64,000 nucleotides of DNA from Hymenopus coronatus (Eukaryota; Arthropoda; Insecta; Mantodea; Hymenopodidae): the NCBI GenBank assembly GCA_030762935.1, contig CM060884.1, positions 70,681,696 through 70,745,695 on the forward strand. Direction: 5' to 3'. The position numbers and the translations under genes were made by a program. Positions 34,601-48,800 of this stretch are shown piece after piece (position 1 is the stretch's first letter; every line of letters begins with the position of its first letter). The notes below the pieces were generated by a model, which made no database searches, was not told the DNA's origin, and worked only from the letters and a program-made list of their open reading frames with translations.

Positions 34601-37600
34601 TGTTTCACTTTGGGCACCATACATGACAATTTCTCAACCTCAAAGTGGCAGTCAGATCTTTGGTGGTGGAAGAGTGTAACATCCATTGAAAAGCCAGTAC
34701 CACGTGATAATAAATACATTGACAGCAATGACGGGTACGTTGAGAAATAGAGTAACGTATTATAACTTTGTAAACAAGGTTTTGTGTTGATATCTTTCGT
34801 TATTATTTAGCTATGCCGTTGTAGTTCCCTGATCTCCCCTCGAGGGCACTCCCTTGAGATCCTCTACAGAAAAGTAGTAGCTATATCCTGAAACTACTCG
34901 TACTATCCTCCTAACCATGCGCAGTGACAGGGGTAAGTTTTACTCGATACTGGGATGTTTTAACAGGTAGGCTTTCTAATTAATGTTGCTGCTTGTAATT
35001 TCTGTCCTATTGTATATCGGTATAGAATGTTTTCTAAAAATAATGTAGAATAAGAAGATATACTTACCACTCCATTCTCCACAAGCTCGGTGAGCATTAG
35101 AATCGCCCTGCTCTGTTGTTCCCAAATCATCCGCCAGAAGTCTGTTACAGTCGATGGTAACGGCGCCTGGCAAGCAATGTAGAATTTCCTTTCTTCCTTA
35201 GGTCCCTGTATAACCACAGTAATGTGAGGTGTTGATTGGAAAAGAAAATACAGACATAACAATTTATTCTGTAGGGAGGTAGTTTTATTAGTTATAAGTG
35301 TGTCTAGTTTAGAAATATTGTTTAAAAGAACATGCTGGTAAACGCGGAAACTATTAGAGGTGTAATTCCGCGATGTTGTCCTCCTTGACAGGTAGCTTCC
35401 TCAACAAGAAAATCCTGTTCCATGCTGATTGCCGTGGTGTTGTCGTTACAGTGTTAACCTCTAAAACCTAAGATTGCAAACCTGACAGAAGGTGATGTAT
35501 TTTTTCGGGCGTAAATAACCTTAGCATGGCTTCCTACGGAAGGAAAGTAAAGCTTGTGGTCTCTGCTCGCGTAAAAGAAACCCATACCTTGAAAGAATAA
35601 CATTCCTGGGCGAAATTCCGCCATTTCACGAAAGTAAGTCGTGATTTCGTTCTACAGTGCCATCTGTAGGCGACGAGTTAATCTTTCATCACAATGGCGC
35701 ATAGCGGCGAACTCACGAACTAGACATTCAAATCTGATCAAGGAATCAATGTAACCATCTCCGCTTAGGAGTTACAGGAAATAAATAACTAATACTAATT
35801 GCCAGCAGGAGTGAAGGTTTAGAGAGGGTTTGGAGGCAGGATTGGGAAACCTGTTTCTCATACTTTTGACTGTAAACAGGCCTGTTGACGATTCACGGCC
35901 TTACATTACGGTCAATAGCGGCTGTTATAGAAGTGGCATTAATTCTGGACACTTTTTTGTTAAATTAACTCCTATATTACATAAGAGCTCAAAATTTAAG
36001 AACAACTAGTAAGTTAAGGATCATGACACTTCAACACCATAATTTTCAACACTATAATTTTAAATATACGAGCTTTCCTCAATTTTGAGCCCCCTTATAG
36101 GAGAGTAATAACTCTTTATATTTCATATTGGATGTAAAATATTATAAAGATATATTTAAAAAGTATATTTGTTCGTTTATATTGCTTCAAATATGAAATA
36201 TAATGAATTATTCTCTTATAGTATAGGGCTCGAAATTGGAGAAACCTTGTACATTGAAGATTATGGGGCTGAAGCGTTATAACTATAAAAATTAACAGAT
36301 TTCTCCAAATTTTAAGTTCTTCTACTATAACATGCAGCAACAGTTTCAATTTTCGCATTAGATACAATATAAAATAAAAAGTTGAGTCAAATGTGTGCAT
36401 TAAGGGCCAAATTAGTTCCATTTTCTGGCCAAAGGTTAAATAATGTTTTATTCCAACACTTTCTGGCTATAATTTATGAGATAAAATAATCTTCAATAAG
36501 AGTTGAATGGAATATTGTAATCTGAAGTTTAATTTATCCAAAAAGTGTCCAGAATTAATGTCACTACTGTATATAAAACCTGAACTTATGCTAACTGGGG
36601 GCAGGAGCGAAGGCTTAGACAGGGCGAAACAGGCTAGCTATTACGATGCATGACCTTAAAATCATAATGCCAATATGTAGGCTTAGGACATTACTTTAAG
36701 TTAATTTCTAGTAAACTGGTACTTACGTTATTTACAAGCGAGCAGAGAGGGGAGAGGCAGAAATCTTTGAGCTACTGAATTTACACTATAGGTAGAGGTG
36801 GGTACAGAAGATTAAATATAATTTTTTTTTTTTTTTTTAAAGTAGTTGAATTTCTACTTTATTTTTAAGTTTACAGTTCTGTAGTAAACATAGTATTTTA
36901 ACACAACGTATAAATAATTTGAAGAAAATAATAACTTTCTACTCTAAAATGTAAATGGCGTGTTATTTATGGACGCTCTTTAACTACTGTGGTTCTCACC
37001 GTCCCATTCTATATTGGGCGTGAAAGACCGCTGAATTTTGCTCAGAGGCCTCTCTATCAGGCTTGAGATTCTTTTACGTGTAAATCTACGACACGGGACC
37101 AATAGCTTTACTTCCCTTCCGAAGGAAGCCATGCTAAGGATTTTTACGCCCGAAAAAATCCATCGTCCTCCGTCGGGCTTGAACCCGCGACCTTGGGTAT
37201 ATGAGGTTAGCATGGTAACCATTTCACCACGGAGGGCGACAATTTCTACTCCGGCAGATGAAATAATCAGTTTAATTTTGATTTACATGTATGATACCGA
37301 GCAGGTTGGTTCAAGCGGTTTGGTCTGTGACTCGTATTTGGAGTTCGAGTATTAAAATTAAACCTTCTCTAACTCTAGCAAACGGAATAAATCTGAATTG
37401 GGTTAAAGGGTCATATATACCCTTTGGAAGAAAGGAAAAATAAGGAATGATATGGTTTAAGATGGAAGGCTGGAGGACCCAGAAAATGACCCACTCTGTG
37501 CTTTGGATGAAGACTGGTGCATGTTTTGTGGGAATGTGCAGATTGGGAGAACCAGCATACAATTAAATTCAAAGCAAAATAGTTTAAGTCTTGCTAAAAC

Positions 37601-40600
37601 GAGATATGCATGTTGGGAGCTACTGGCTGACTGAGGAACTGACAAAACTGAGCTAAAGTGCGCAAAGCCAGGTCAAATTTGATCAGCTAGTCACTTTATC
37701 TCTCTACTAGCACTACGTACTTACTTAGGGGTAGAGAAGGTAAATTCAACACAGAAGATTCACTGAAAGCAAATGTTTCAGGACCCCTTAATTCAAAAAA
37801 TAATTTTTGGAAAAAGGTCCGTGTGTATATGTGTATGCGTGCGTCCTCCTCCGTGGTCTAGCGGTAACATACAAGTCTCTGGTTCCTAAGGCCGGTTCAA
37901 AACCAGTGGAGGGCAATGTAATTTTTCGGGCGTAAAAATCCTTAACATGGCTTGCTTCGGAATGGAAATCCCTTGGTCCTGTGTTGTAGATTTACGGCAG
38001 AAAACGTAATCTCAAGCCTGATAAAGGGACCTCTGAGCGAAAATTAATCTGTTCACACTGAGAACTATGGTAGTTAAAGAGCGTCAATAAATTAAAAACT
38101 AAATTTAATTTTGTGTATGTGTGTGGACAACATGACTTAAAAATGAAAAGTCGGTTAAGTATCTTCCAAGATTGCAATACGAATATTTGTAGGAAAATAC
38201 CCCTATTCCCAAGTATCCTTTATATGGAACATTTTTTGAACAGTCTGATTTTCTCAAAAATGGTTCTAACGATTTTATTTAATATATCTTATGCTTAAGA
38301 TATGTTTATGCCAAACGAATTGAATATCTTGAATTTTCTGGGAATCGCCTCTGAAGACCTCTTCATTCTGGATGACTCGTAAACCGTACGAGATACTCAC
38401 ACACAAAAAAAAAAAAAAAAAAAAAAAAAACAGGATTTCTTTTTAAAAAGAGTTATCCATCTCAGGATAGTCATTGTTACTGTTCTCGATTTTAAACTAA
38501 AACATTTCTCAAGCGGGAAGCCAACTTTCGTTCCTTATCTATTTTCATCCAAAAGAGAAAAAAATTTCAATTGTTTCACATAACGAAGAACTTTTAAAAG
38601 ATTTGACTATCACTTTACCCTTCTACTGATACGGAAGGAAGTAATAAGATAATTTCTGCTAATGTTTATCTCAATTAGCATTACGTAGATAAAAGAATAA
38701 TCTTTTGTAACAATACATTGTAGAGAAATCATCACATCATATTTTTACTATTGTTTTATACCGAAGGTGGAATTTTGGTTCGAGGTATTAAATATCAAAT
38801 CCAGTATTTCCCTTCATGCCTGGAACCACGAAAAAAAAACTCTGCTAGATTGGTTGGTCCACGGGATTTGAACCCAGGGCCTTCCGATCGGGGGTCTCAG
38901 AGGTTACCACGTGAATTTTATTTCTTTTATCACTACCACTACTATTTCCAAGTGGTGAAAACCTTCAAAGAGGTCATATTGTCCAAGACCATCGATAAAT
39001 AACTGATAATTCTGTTTGAAGGTTATAAAACAAGTCTGAAATCTAAATTGTTGAGCTTAGAAGATAGTCACATACAGTAGTGAAATACATTCTGGACACT
39101 GTTTTGTTTAATTAACTTTCAGATTAGAATATTGCATTTCCACTTTATTTGGGGATTAATATAATCTTATAAATTATAGCCACGAAGTAATAGTATAATA
39201 GAGTTTTGAACGTTTTACTATAAACTGTCGCTAATTTGGTCCTTGGTCATACTTTTGAAAATATATTACTTGAGAAAGATACACACAGATATTCTGTTTT
39301 ATATTGCATCTAATGTTAAAAATCTGATGTGTTCCATTCACATAACTTTCTCTATACCTCTGAAACAAATTATTCTTAAAAAGCTTATACTTCTATGTAC
39401 TTCATGCTAATCAGTAAAAAATTAGCAGAAATAGCCATATTACTTGCTTCCTTACAAGTAGAAGCGAAATAAGAGAGTACCATACGTTAAAGCGATAATC
39501 AAAAGCTAGTTGCTATGTCACTGAAGTTCCTTTGTTTGTATGGACAGCAGTTGACAAATTCCTGTATGAGAAATGTAGAAGTTTTTCATAGCAGAAACTA
39601 AAAATAAGGAATGTCTCAAAAACGACGAACTGCACAAAAAAATGTATATAGCATAAACTGTGTGTTTTAACGTGCTCTACATTTTTTTGTGTAGTAAGTT
39701 TTTATCCATCTCTTACGGTTTAGCAGTTATTCAAAATTCCGTAAAATTCATCCAGAATAAACTACTCTTCAGAGGCTATTCCTAGAAAATTCAAGATATA
39801 CATTTTATTTGTCAGGTAAATATGTATAATATACGAAATTTTAATCAAAATCGTTAGAGCCATTTTTGAGAAAATCAAAATTTTCGAAAAATATTCCATG
39901 TAAAGGGTAGTTTGGGGTGGGGGGATTTTTCTCAAAACCTTCGTGTCGCATCCCTGGAAGATACTAAACTTAAATACCAAGTTTGGTATTTTACCGACTT
40001 TTCGTTTTTGAGTTATCGTGTTCACAGACACACTGACACACGAAGACACACACACACGGACCTTTTTCTGAAAACACTTTTTTTGGATACAGGGGGGACC
40101 CTAAAACATATATTTCCGGTGAAATCTCGGTATCGAATTTGTTGGTGGAGTATAATACCTTCTCTATACAATATGTACATAGTACGTATAGAGTAAGTAA
40201 AAATTGGAACTATTGCTGCATGTTATAACAGATGTACTCAAAATTTGGATAATTCAATTAATTTTTAGGATTAAAACATTCAGTACCATGAACATTGAGA
40301 CAGTATTCTGTAAATACACAAGAGTGCCTTTATGAAGGTGTACTCTGTGCTGTAAATTTCAATTGCTATATTTAATTTTTTTTTTTTTTTAACGTCCTTT
40401 AACCTGGTTTGGTGATATCCGACGATGAATGCAATTGATGATATGATGCTCAAATAATCTCGGGGTCCATGGAGCTTAAAGTTACTCGACATTCGTCTTC
40501 TCAGGATAAGGGAAAACCCCGATAAGAAACCTTACCCGGGTAACTCACCCTAAGCGAGATTCGAACTCACTACCTTTTGAACGTGAGGCAGACATGCTAC

Positions 40601-43600
40601 CACCACGCTACCCAGGCGGGCACTTTGTCTTTTTATTTTCGTGATTACTCTTTTAATTCTTTGTTGTTGTTTTAATATTGTTTTTATTATGTATTACTGT
40701 GGACCCGTGCGACTGTTGAAATTCTATGTATGATATTGTTATGTCAATAAATACACTTATTCATTCGTATAATTGGATACTTAAATATAACAATATAATC
40801 TTTAAAGAGTACAAGATTACCTTCAACATTCCACTAGACCAAGCACTCTACTTACACGGACGAAGTTTGCGTTGATGTAGTGGCTGAGAGGATCGCCGTT
40901 GACTAGGCTGAGCGCGACTCTGGTTTCTGGGAGGGGAATCACATTGGCGTAGCGGTTGCGAGTCTCCGCTCCTTCAGGAAGCTCGTCCACGCTGGCTGAC
41001 ACCTGAGGAATCTTCGAGAACTCTTCATCCACAGCTGCACGATTCATCACGAAGTTGGCCAGCCCGGCGAAGCCCATAGGATGTGATGGTGACCCCTGCA
41101 ATTAAATACACAAATCTATGTACAAGGGCTGTTCCAGAAGTGCCCGACCTAACAAAGAAAGCACAAACATTTTTGGGGAAAACATCTTTATTTCTCTACA
41201 TAGTCTCTTTTCAGCTCGATACTCTTTTCCCAGAGATATGCAATAGCTTCGATACCCTGTTTATAGTGAGAACTACCGAGGTGTGCAAAATAGCCATCAA
41301 CTGCAGACTCCTCTTCATTATTGGCAAATCTTCTACCACCAAGTCATTTCTTCAAGTTTCCAAACAGAAAATAATCAAAGGGGGCTAAATCTGGCGAATA
41401 GGGTGCACGAGGAAGCAATTCGAACCTTAACTCATTGATTTTGGATATGGAAATAATGGACGTCTGAACTGGTGCATTGTCTTGAGAAACAAAACTTTCT
41501 TTTTCGCTAAATGCGGCCGTTTTGTTTGACTTCATCACTCAAACGCTGTAACAAGTTCACATAATGTTCGCCATTGATTACTTTTCCTTTTTTTGAAAAT
41601 TATCCCGCCTGCGTCCCAGAAAATGACGCCATGACCTTCACTGCAGATGGAACTGTCTTCGCCTTCTTTGGTGCCTATTCTTCCCTTCCCATTCACTGTT
41701 TTGATTGTTCTTTCGTCTCAGGTGTGAAGTGATGAACCCAGGTTTCATCCATTATTATGATTTGACGTAAAAGCTCAGCTTTATTGCAGCAAAACATTGC
41801 CAAACACTCGACTGAAGCATCCTCACGACGCTGTTTTTATTCTATTGTGAGCAAACGCGGCACCCAGCATAGACACAACTTTCTCATATCCAAATTTTCA
41901 ATAAGTATGCCCTGCAATATCTGCTAGCTCGCGCACTTTCAGTCGACGGTCATCCGATACCATTTTGTGGATTTTCTTCACAATTCCTGGACTGGAAAAC
42001 TCATTTGGTCGACCATGCGATTTTCGTCTTGGCAGCTCGTACGGCCGCGCTTAAACTCTGCCACCCAATATTTCACTGTTGTAAACGAAGAAGCAGACTC
42101 CCCCAAAGTAGAATCGAGCTTAGCTTCAATATTAGTTGGACCAAGACCTGTCAATTGAAAGTATTGCATCACATAACGAAGACCAGTTTTGTCCATGTTT
42201 ACAAATTCGCTGAGAGCATTCACTAATGATGGCTGCCAAACAAATGCTAAACAATGTAAATTCGACAAACTTCAAACTGAAGCTTTCTAAGGTTAGTACT
42301 TTTTCCATTGTTGTTGTTTGAAACAAGAACCACTATGTATACGTCAGGTCGGGTACTTATGTGTGTATATAAGGTTTCGAAAGTAAATTCAAACATTAAA
42401 CCGCTTTAAATATAATATTCCGACGAAATCTCGACTTGGAATTTTAGGGAAAAATATAATAGGTACCTTCGCTAGCTGCTATACACATTGTATATACTGG
42501 GTAAAGAAAGTAAAAATGGCTACTTAGAAAAGGAGTATTTATGCGAACAGATTATGTTTTTGCTGTAGGAAAGCGTGTCATGTCTGTACTTCAAGATCAC
42601 CACAATAAAACATGGTACATAACTAAATTGTATTACTTATGATAGCATTATAAATTTGTAAGTGAAGTAGAGAATAACAGGTTTACAGGACGTGATTGTA
42701 GAAATTCAAATTGTTATTTCTTACAAATGCAGAAATGTTGTTTCGAATTCTTAACCTACTCTTGGTGTGAGTAAACAGCTGTATTTGGAGGTTATGTATT
42801 ATTTATATTTTGCAAACACGTGAAAAGTCTTTTGAAATACGTTTTCGTCTTTTTCTGATGATGAAATTCCACAGATTATTCATCATAATAACCCGAAAAA
42901 GATTATTTCGGAATAAAATTTATGTTGAATTCTAAAGTGTGTGCAGATTAATGAAAGATGGGCAACGAATCATGAGAAATTGGAATTGCTACTGAATGAT
43001 ATTGGCTAGTACTTAAATTACCTATTATCTACGATTGTATTTTTGTTTTCTCTAGATGTACATAGTGACTAGAGGAGGCATTGTGTTCCACCCAAAAATT
43101 CAATACCACCGGAAATACCTGTTTTGAGATCCCTAAATTTAAAAAAAGTTAAGCAAGTCCGCGCGCGCGCGTGTGTGTGTGTGTCTGCGTTTGTAGACAG
43201 CATAGCTAAAATTACAAGGGTATCCCTAAGAAATTACGGATATACATTTAATTTTCCATTTAACTATCTTTACTATAGAGCGGTTTAATTCGAAATCATC
43301 AGAGCAAATTTTTAGAAAATATAAAATTTCAAAAAATGTTACATGTAATGTGTAGTTGAAGGTGGGGAAGTTTCCTAAGAATCTTCATGTCACATCCTTG
43401 GAAGATACTGAATTTAAATACCAAGTTTGGCATTTAAGGGACTTTTTATTTTTGAGTTATGCTGCCCCAGACACACACACATAACTACACTGTCCGTTTG
43501 CTAATTTTGTTTTATTTAGGGGTCTTAAAACATACATTTGCGGTGAAATCTCAGTATAGAGAAATCTTAGATCTCTATTTACAATGAACATTATACATTC

Positions 43601-45811
43601 GAATAATTCTAGACGGTTGTTGAGTGAATCACTTTGTTAAGAGTGAAATAATTGCTGGCTAATGTTACTCACCGGATCGTCGAACCCCGCGTTGCCATAG
43701 GAACGTTTTGATGCCCGTATGCCACCTTTGCGCCGTGTTGAACCACATATAGATACGCTATCCAGACTATAGGCATCCAGCGACACAGGCGTGCACCTCT
43801 GTCCATAGTTGAGCTTCTTCTGTCGCTTCCGTAAAATAACCTGCAATAAACAGTTATTCATGATACTGTGTTCACATTACTTTCTCTACATCTCTACAAC
43901 AAAATATTATTAAATACTTCTATTTACTTCATGCTAATCCAGAAAAGAATAGCAGAAATATTTTTATTACTTGCTTCCTTGTAAGTAGAAGTAAAATAAG
44001 GGAGTACTATAGGTTAAAGTGATAGTCAAAAGCTGGTAGCTATGTGACTGATGTTCCTTTGTTTGTATGCACAGGAGTTGACAAATTCCTGTATGAGAAA
44101 AGTATAAGTTTTTCAAAGGTGAAACCAAAAACAAGGAATATCTAAAAAAAAAAAAAAAAAAAAAAAACGAACAGCTCCACGAAAAAAATATATATAACAT
44201 AAATTGTTTTTTTAACGTGCTCTACATGTTTTGTGTGACAAGTTTTTGTCCATATCTTAAGATTTAGCAGTTATGCAAAATTCCGTAAAATTCATTTAGA
44301 ATAAAATAGTTTTCAGAGGCTATTCCCAGAAAATTCAAGATATACATTTTCTTTGTCAGTTAATGTATATAATATATGTTATTTTAATTAAAGTCGTTAG
44401 AGCATATTTGAGAAAATCAAAATTTTCGTAAAAAGTTCCATGTAAAGGGTAGTTTGGGGTGGGGGAATTTTTCTCAAAATCTTCGTGTCGCATCCCTAGA
44501 AGATACTAAACTTAAATACCAAGTTTGCTGTTTTGCAGACTTTTCATTTTTTGAGTTATCGTGTTCACGGACACACACACACGAACCTTTTTCTGATTTT
44601 TTTTGGGGGGGATACAGAAGTCCCTAAAACATATATTTCCGGTGAAATCTCGGTATTGAATTTTTGGGTGGAGTGCAATACCTTCTCTATACACTATGTA
44701 CATAGTACGTGTAGAGAAAATACAAATTAAATTTTATATTGTATTGCGAAACGAGCCCGTAGACCGAGTACAGTAATCCTACGAACAATTTTAATGCGTG
44801 TGCCATACACTATTGTTAGACTTCCCCGTTTATACAAATATAATAGTTATAAATAGATTGTTTTACCTATTCCATGCAGTTCATGCTTAATGCTCTGCAA
44901 TATTTAGTTGTTGCCTTGCTTAGTATCATTGCTGACATCATGATGACTTATTCGTACAGAACGAAAGCATTCTATACAACGGAGGCAGTGTAGGAGTTGT
45001 AATTTTGCTCTCTCCGCTTCTTGCATAATTTCGTCTGGTTCAGCAGATTCCACGTTCATCCGCCATTTTATGGATCAATAGAGCTTTGAGTCACAGCCTA
45101 CTTGAATGAGGCCGTGGACGCATAAACCAAGGTCGGCTATGCAACATTTAGTTGTTGCCTTGCTTAGCATCAGTGCTGACAACATGATGACTTACTTGTA
45201 CAGAACGAAAACATTCTATACAACGGAGGCAGTGTAGGAGTTGTAATTTTGCTCTCTCTGCTTCTTGCATAATTTCGTCTGGTTCAGCAGATTCCATGTT
45301 CATCCGCCATTGTATGGATCAATAGAGCTTTCAAAGTCACTGCCTACTTGAATGAGGCCCTGGACGCATAAATCAAAATTGGCTATATTGGAGTGTTAAT
45401 TAGAACCGCGTATTGACTGAGTGTGCTCATGAAATTATCCTGTAGCTTCGGACCTCCCCACCTGAAAACAATAATTATAATTATGGCAGTGAAGCCATTC
45501 GCTCTCTTTCATTCCAGTATTTTGATGTCATATTATCATGTTGACTAAAGGTTGGGCAGCGCAGTAGATGGTTTCCATCCATATCTTCTTTAAAGTGTAC
45601 AGAAAGAACACAGAGGAGATCTCACTATACCAATCCTGAATAAATGTTTATTGAGACAGCCATGGCCTGTTAGGAGTCTAAAAATAGCTACTGGTGCATT
45701 GTCTTGATGAAACAAATAACTTAAATGATACATCTGAACCTATATATTTATCAAAATTAAATCTAATATTTAAATATTTATGTATTATATTATTATTTAT
45801 TACCTAAAATT

Positions 45812-45854
<43 letters not shown>

Positions 45855-48800
45855 AAACTTAGGTTATTATTTTACACTATTATTATTCATTAATATATTT
45901 AATTATTTATTATTATCCTTTTATCAATTTATTTATTTAATCTATTATTTATTAGTTTAATCACTGTTTATTATAATTTATTTTATTATTTATTATTATA
46001 ATTAAATATATATAAAATTATTTAATATTTATTCTAGTTATATCACTGTTATTTATTTTATATTATTTTTAAATAATTTATTACTTTATCCTAAATTCTT
46101 TTTACTATATTTCTATAGTTACATAATGTGAGATAAACGTTAAACTATTATTAAAATTAAAACCTGTTATGTACAGCAAACTTCCGCAGCGACATCTCCT
46201 GTCGCATGCGATAACTCGGGAAGCACTTCTGGGTCCTGAATTACTAAATACCCATGCTGCCTAACTATCAAATCGTCTAATCCAACCTCAGCTGATTGAA
46301 ATGTCACACTTACCATGAGAATCAGGAAGATGAGAAGACAAACGGCTCCAACACATGTAATCGCGATAGCCGCTATGACACCCCAGCCCCCAACTGCGGC
46401 CTCTTCCTCGTGCAGGGGCATCACCTCCACACGCTCCACCTGGACAAAAACATTCATCTGTAATTACTTCTGCAAAATACCCAAAATTAAAAGAAACAGA
46501 CCTCAAAACGTGAAGCCAGTCTTGTTTGCCTTTTCTACTTCATATAAGTGGTGCAAGAATTATATTCATAAAAAAATCTGATGTGTTCCATTCACATGAC
46601 TTTCTCTATATCTCTGCAACAAATTATTGTTAAAATGCTTATGCTTCTATTTACTTCATGCTAATGGAGAAAAAAAAATAGCAGAAATAGTTTTATTACT
46701 TGCTTCCTTGTAAATAGAAGCAAAATAAGGGAGTACCATAGGTTAAAGTGATAGTCAAAAGCTGGTTGCTATGTGACTGAAGTTCCTTTGTTTGTGTGCA
46801 CAGTAGTTGACAAATTCCCGTAAGAGAAAAGTATTTTATAGCTGAAACCAATAACAAGGAATATCTAAAAAATGATCAACTCTACGAAAACATTTATATA
46901 ACATAAATTGCGTGTTTTAACGAGCTCTACTTTTTCTTCTACTCTTACAGTTTACCAGTTTTGCAAAATTCATCCAGAATAAAGAGGTCTTCAGAGGCTA
47001 TTCCTAGAGAGTTCAAGATATACATTTTATTTATCATGTAATTATCTTTAATATACGACATTTTAATCAAAATCGTTAGAGCCAGTTTTTAGAAAATCAA
47101 ATATTTTGAGATTATTTCCATGTCAAGGGTAGTTTGGGTAGGGATATTTTTCTGGTGTCACGTCCCTGGAAGATACTAAACTTAAATACCAAACTTGGTA
47201 TTTTTGTTTATAATTTACCGTGTTCACAGACACAGGGACACACAGTACTTTTTCTATCCGGTAGGTATTGCATGACAGTGGTGCCAGGAGTCATGCCCTA
47301 AGCAGTGAAATTAAATATCTATCTTCTTATTACAGCACTAAAACAAGTGCCTCTGAATGAAAGTTCTTACCGTTGTTGAAGGAATTTTCGTGGAGACATC
47401 GTACGAATCGTCCTCGTACACCATGCTCTTAAGAACTGAAGCGTGTTATCAGCTGCTACCTCTAGCTGGCCGGCGAGCCACACAATGGCCTTCTGGATAT
47501 CTACTTTACAGTCATACAAGCATTATTACGTAAAGTGGACACTTTGTGACGTATTGCAGCGGCTTTAAAACAAGTTGTTAATTTTACAACTCAATGACAT
47601 AAGCTTTCCATTACAGCCTCAATGTGATCTGATAGAATAAATCATCTTTTAAAAGTAGTCATTGATGAGGTTTTGTGTTTATGACAAGAGATGGCTTTGT
47701 GTCCTTCATAACACCAGGCGAACTGGCGCCGTGGAAACATTCGCGAGTCGTTTTCGAGAAGTTTCAGGTGCCGGGCTTCCTCGGTTCACTGTTAAATCCC
47801 CCGAATTTTCTGCCCATCTTTCCTATTACCCTTAGAGGGAGTTTTGAATTGTTCAGCTGTCTTCACACGAGCACTTCTGATTACTAGAAACACGCTGCGC
47901 AAAACATCTGAGCTGCTTAGATTGGATTGGACTCGGCAGGGCAGTGGGGTTATTTTAGCTTAACGTCTATTAACCTGATTGGTCATATCGGACGATGAAT
48001 GAAATTGGTGAAATGATGCTCAAATGATCTCGGGATCCATGGAGCTTAAAGTTACTCGTGACCTGTTGAATGTGACGCAGATACGCTACCACCACACTAC
48101 CCAGGCGGGCTGGATAGAAGGTAGTAACTGTTGCGCGTAAGTAGCGTATCCACTTCCGTCTCTGTGTCAGCTAGAGGGATCGGTATATAATAGCCACCGT
48201 CCTAATGGAAATCCCCGGGTCAATAGACGAATGGTAGGGAAGATTCTGCTGTCCCTTCATTTCATCCGTGAGGTCTTCATTTCAGGATTGTAAGTGTCGG
48301 CGAGGACTGCGGCGGTGGCGCCCTCTCGTGGAGATGAATGTGCTTTGGAAGCTCAGCTCTCGAAGACAGGATGACGCTAGGGGTCGTCGGTATGCTCAGG
48401 GGCGTTTTATCGCCTGAGGCGCGGGCTCCTAGCGTTCACTGCGCCGAGATGAGCTGCTTGAGAACTGTTAGAGACTCTCCAGAATGGCTCCCTTCGCAGT
48501 CTGGTTCCGGCTGCCCTCTGTAACTGTTCTCATATCATCCTCTCCTCTCGGGGTTTGGCGTACAAAAGTCTAAGGTGCAAATTCCCCTCCGGTACAGTAC
48601 ACTACATTAGATCAAGCTGTGTGTTTTAATGAGATCTACATTTTTTGTGTATTAAGTTTATGTCTTATGGTTTGCCAGTTATAGAAAAGTCATCTAGAAT
48701 GAAGAGGTCTTCTGAGGATATTTCCAGAAAATTCAAGATGTACATGTTCTTTGTCATAACGATATCTTATACACAAGGTACTTTAATCAAAATTTTTAGA

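Noticed and set aside
47371..47435. Alternative reading of the small juxtamembrane exon using the upstream CAG acceptor (FLRAWC...)
   Set aside because: It would need a different exit phase and does not connect in frame to VERVEVMPL.
48338..48523. 61-codon frame in the GC-rich intronic segment
   Set aside because: Open frames are expected by chance at higher GC; no motif, splice borders or similarity recognised.
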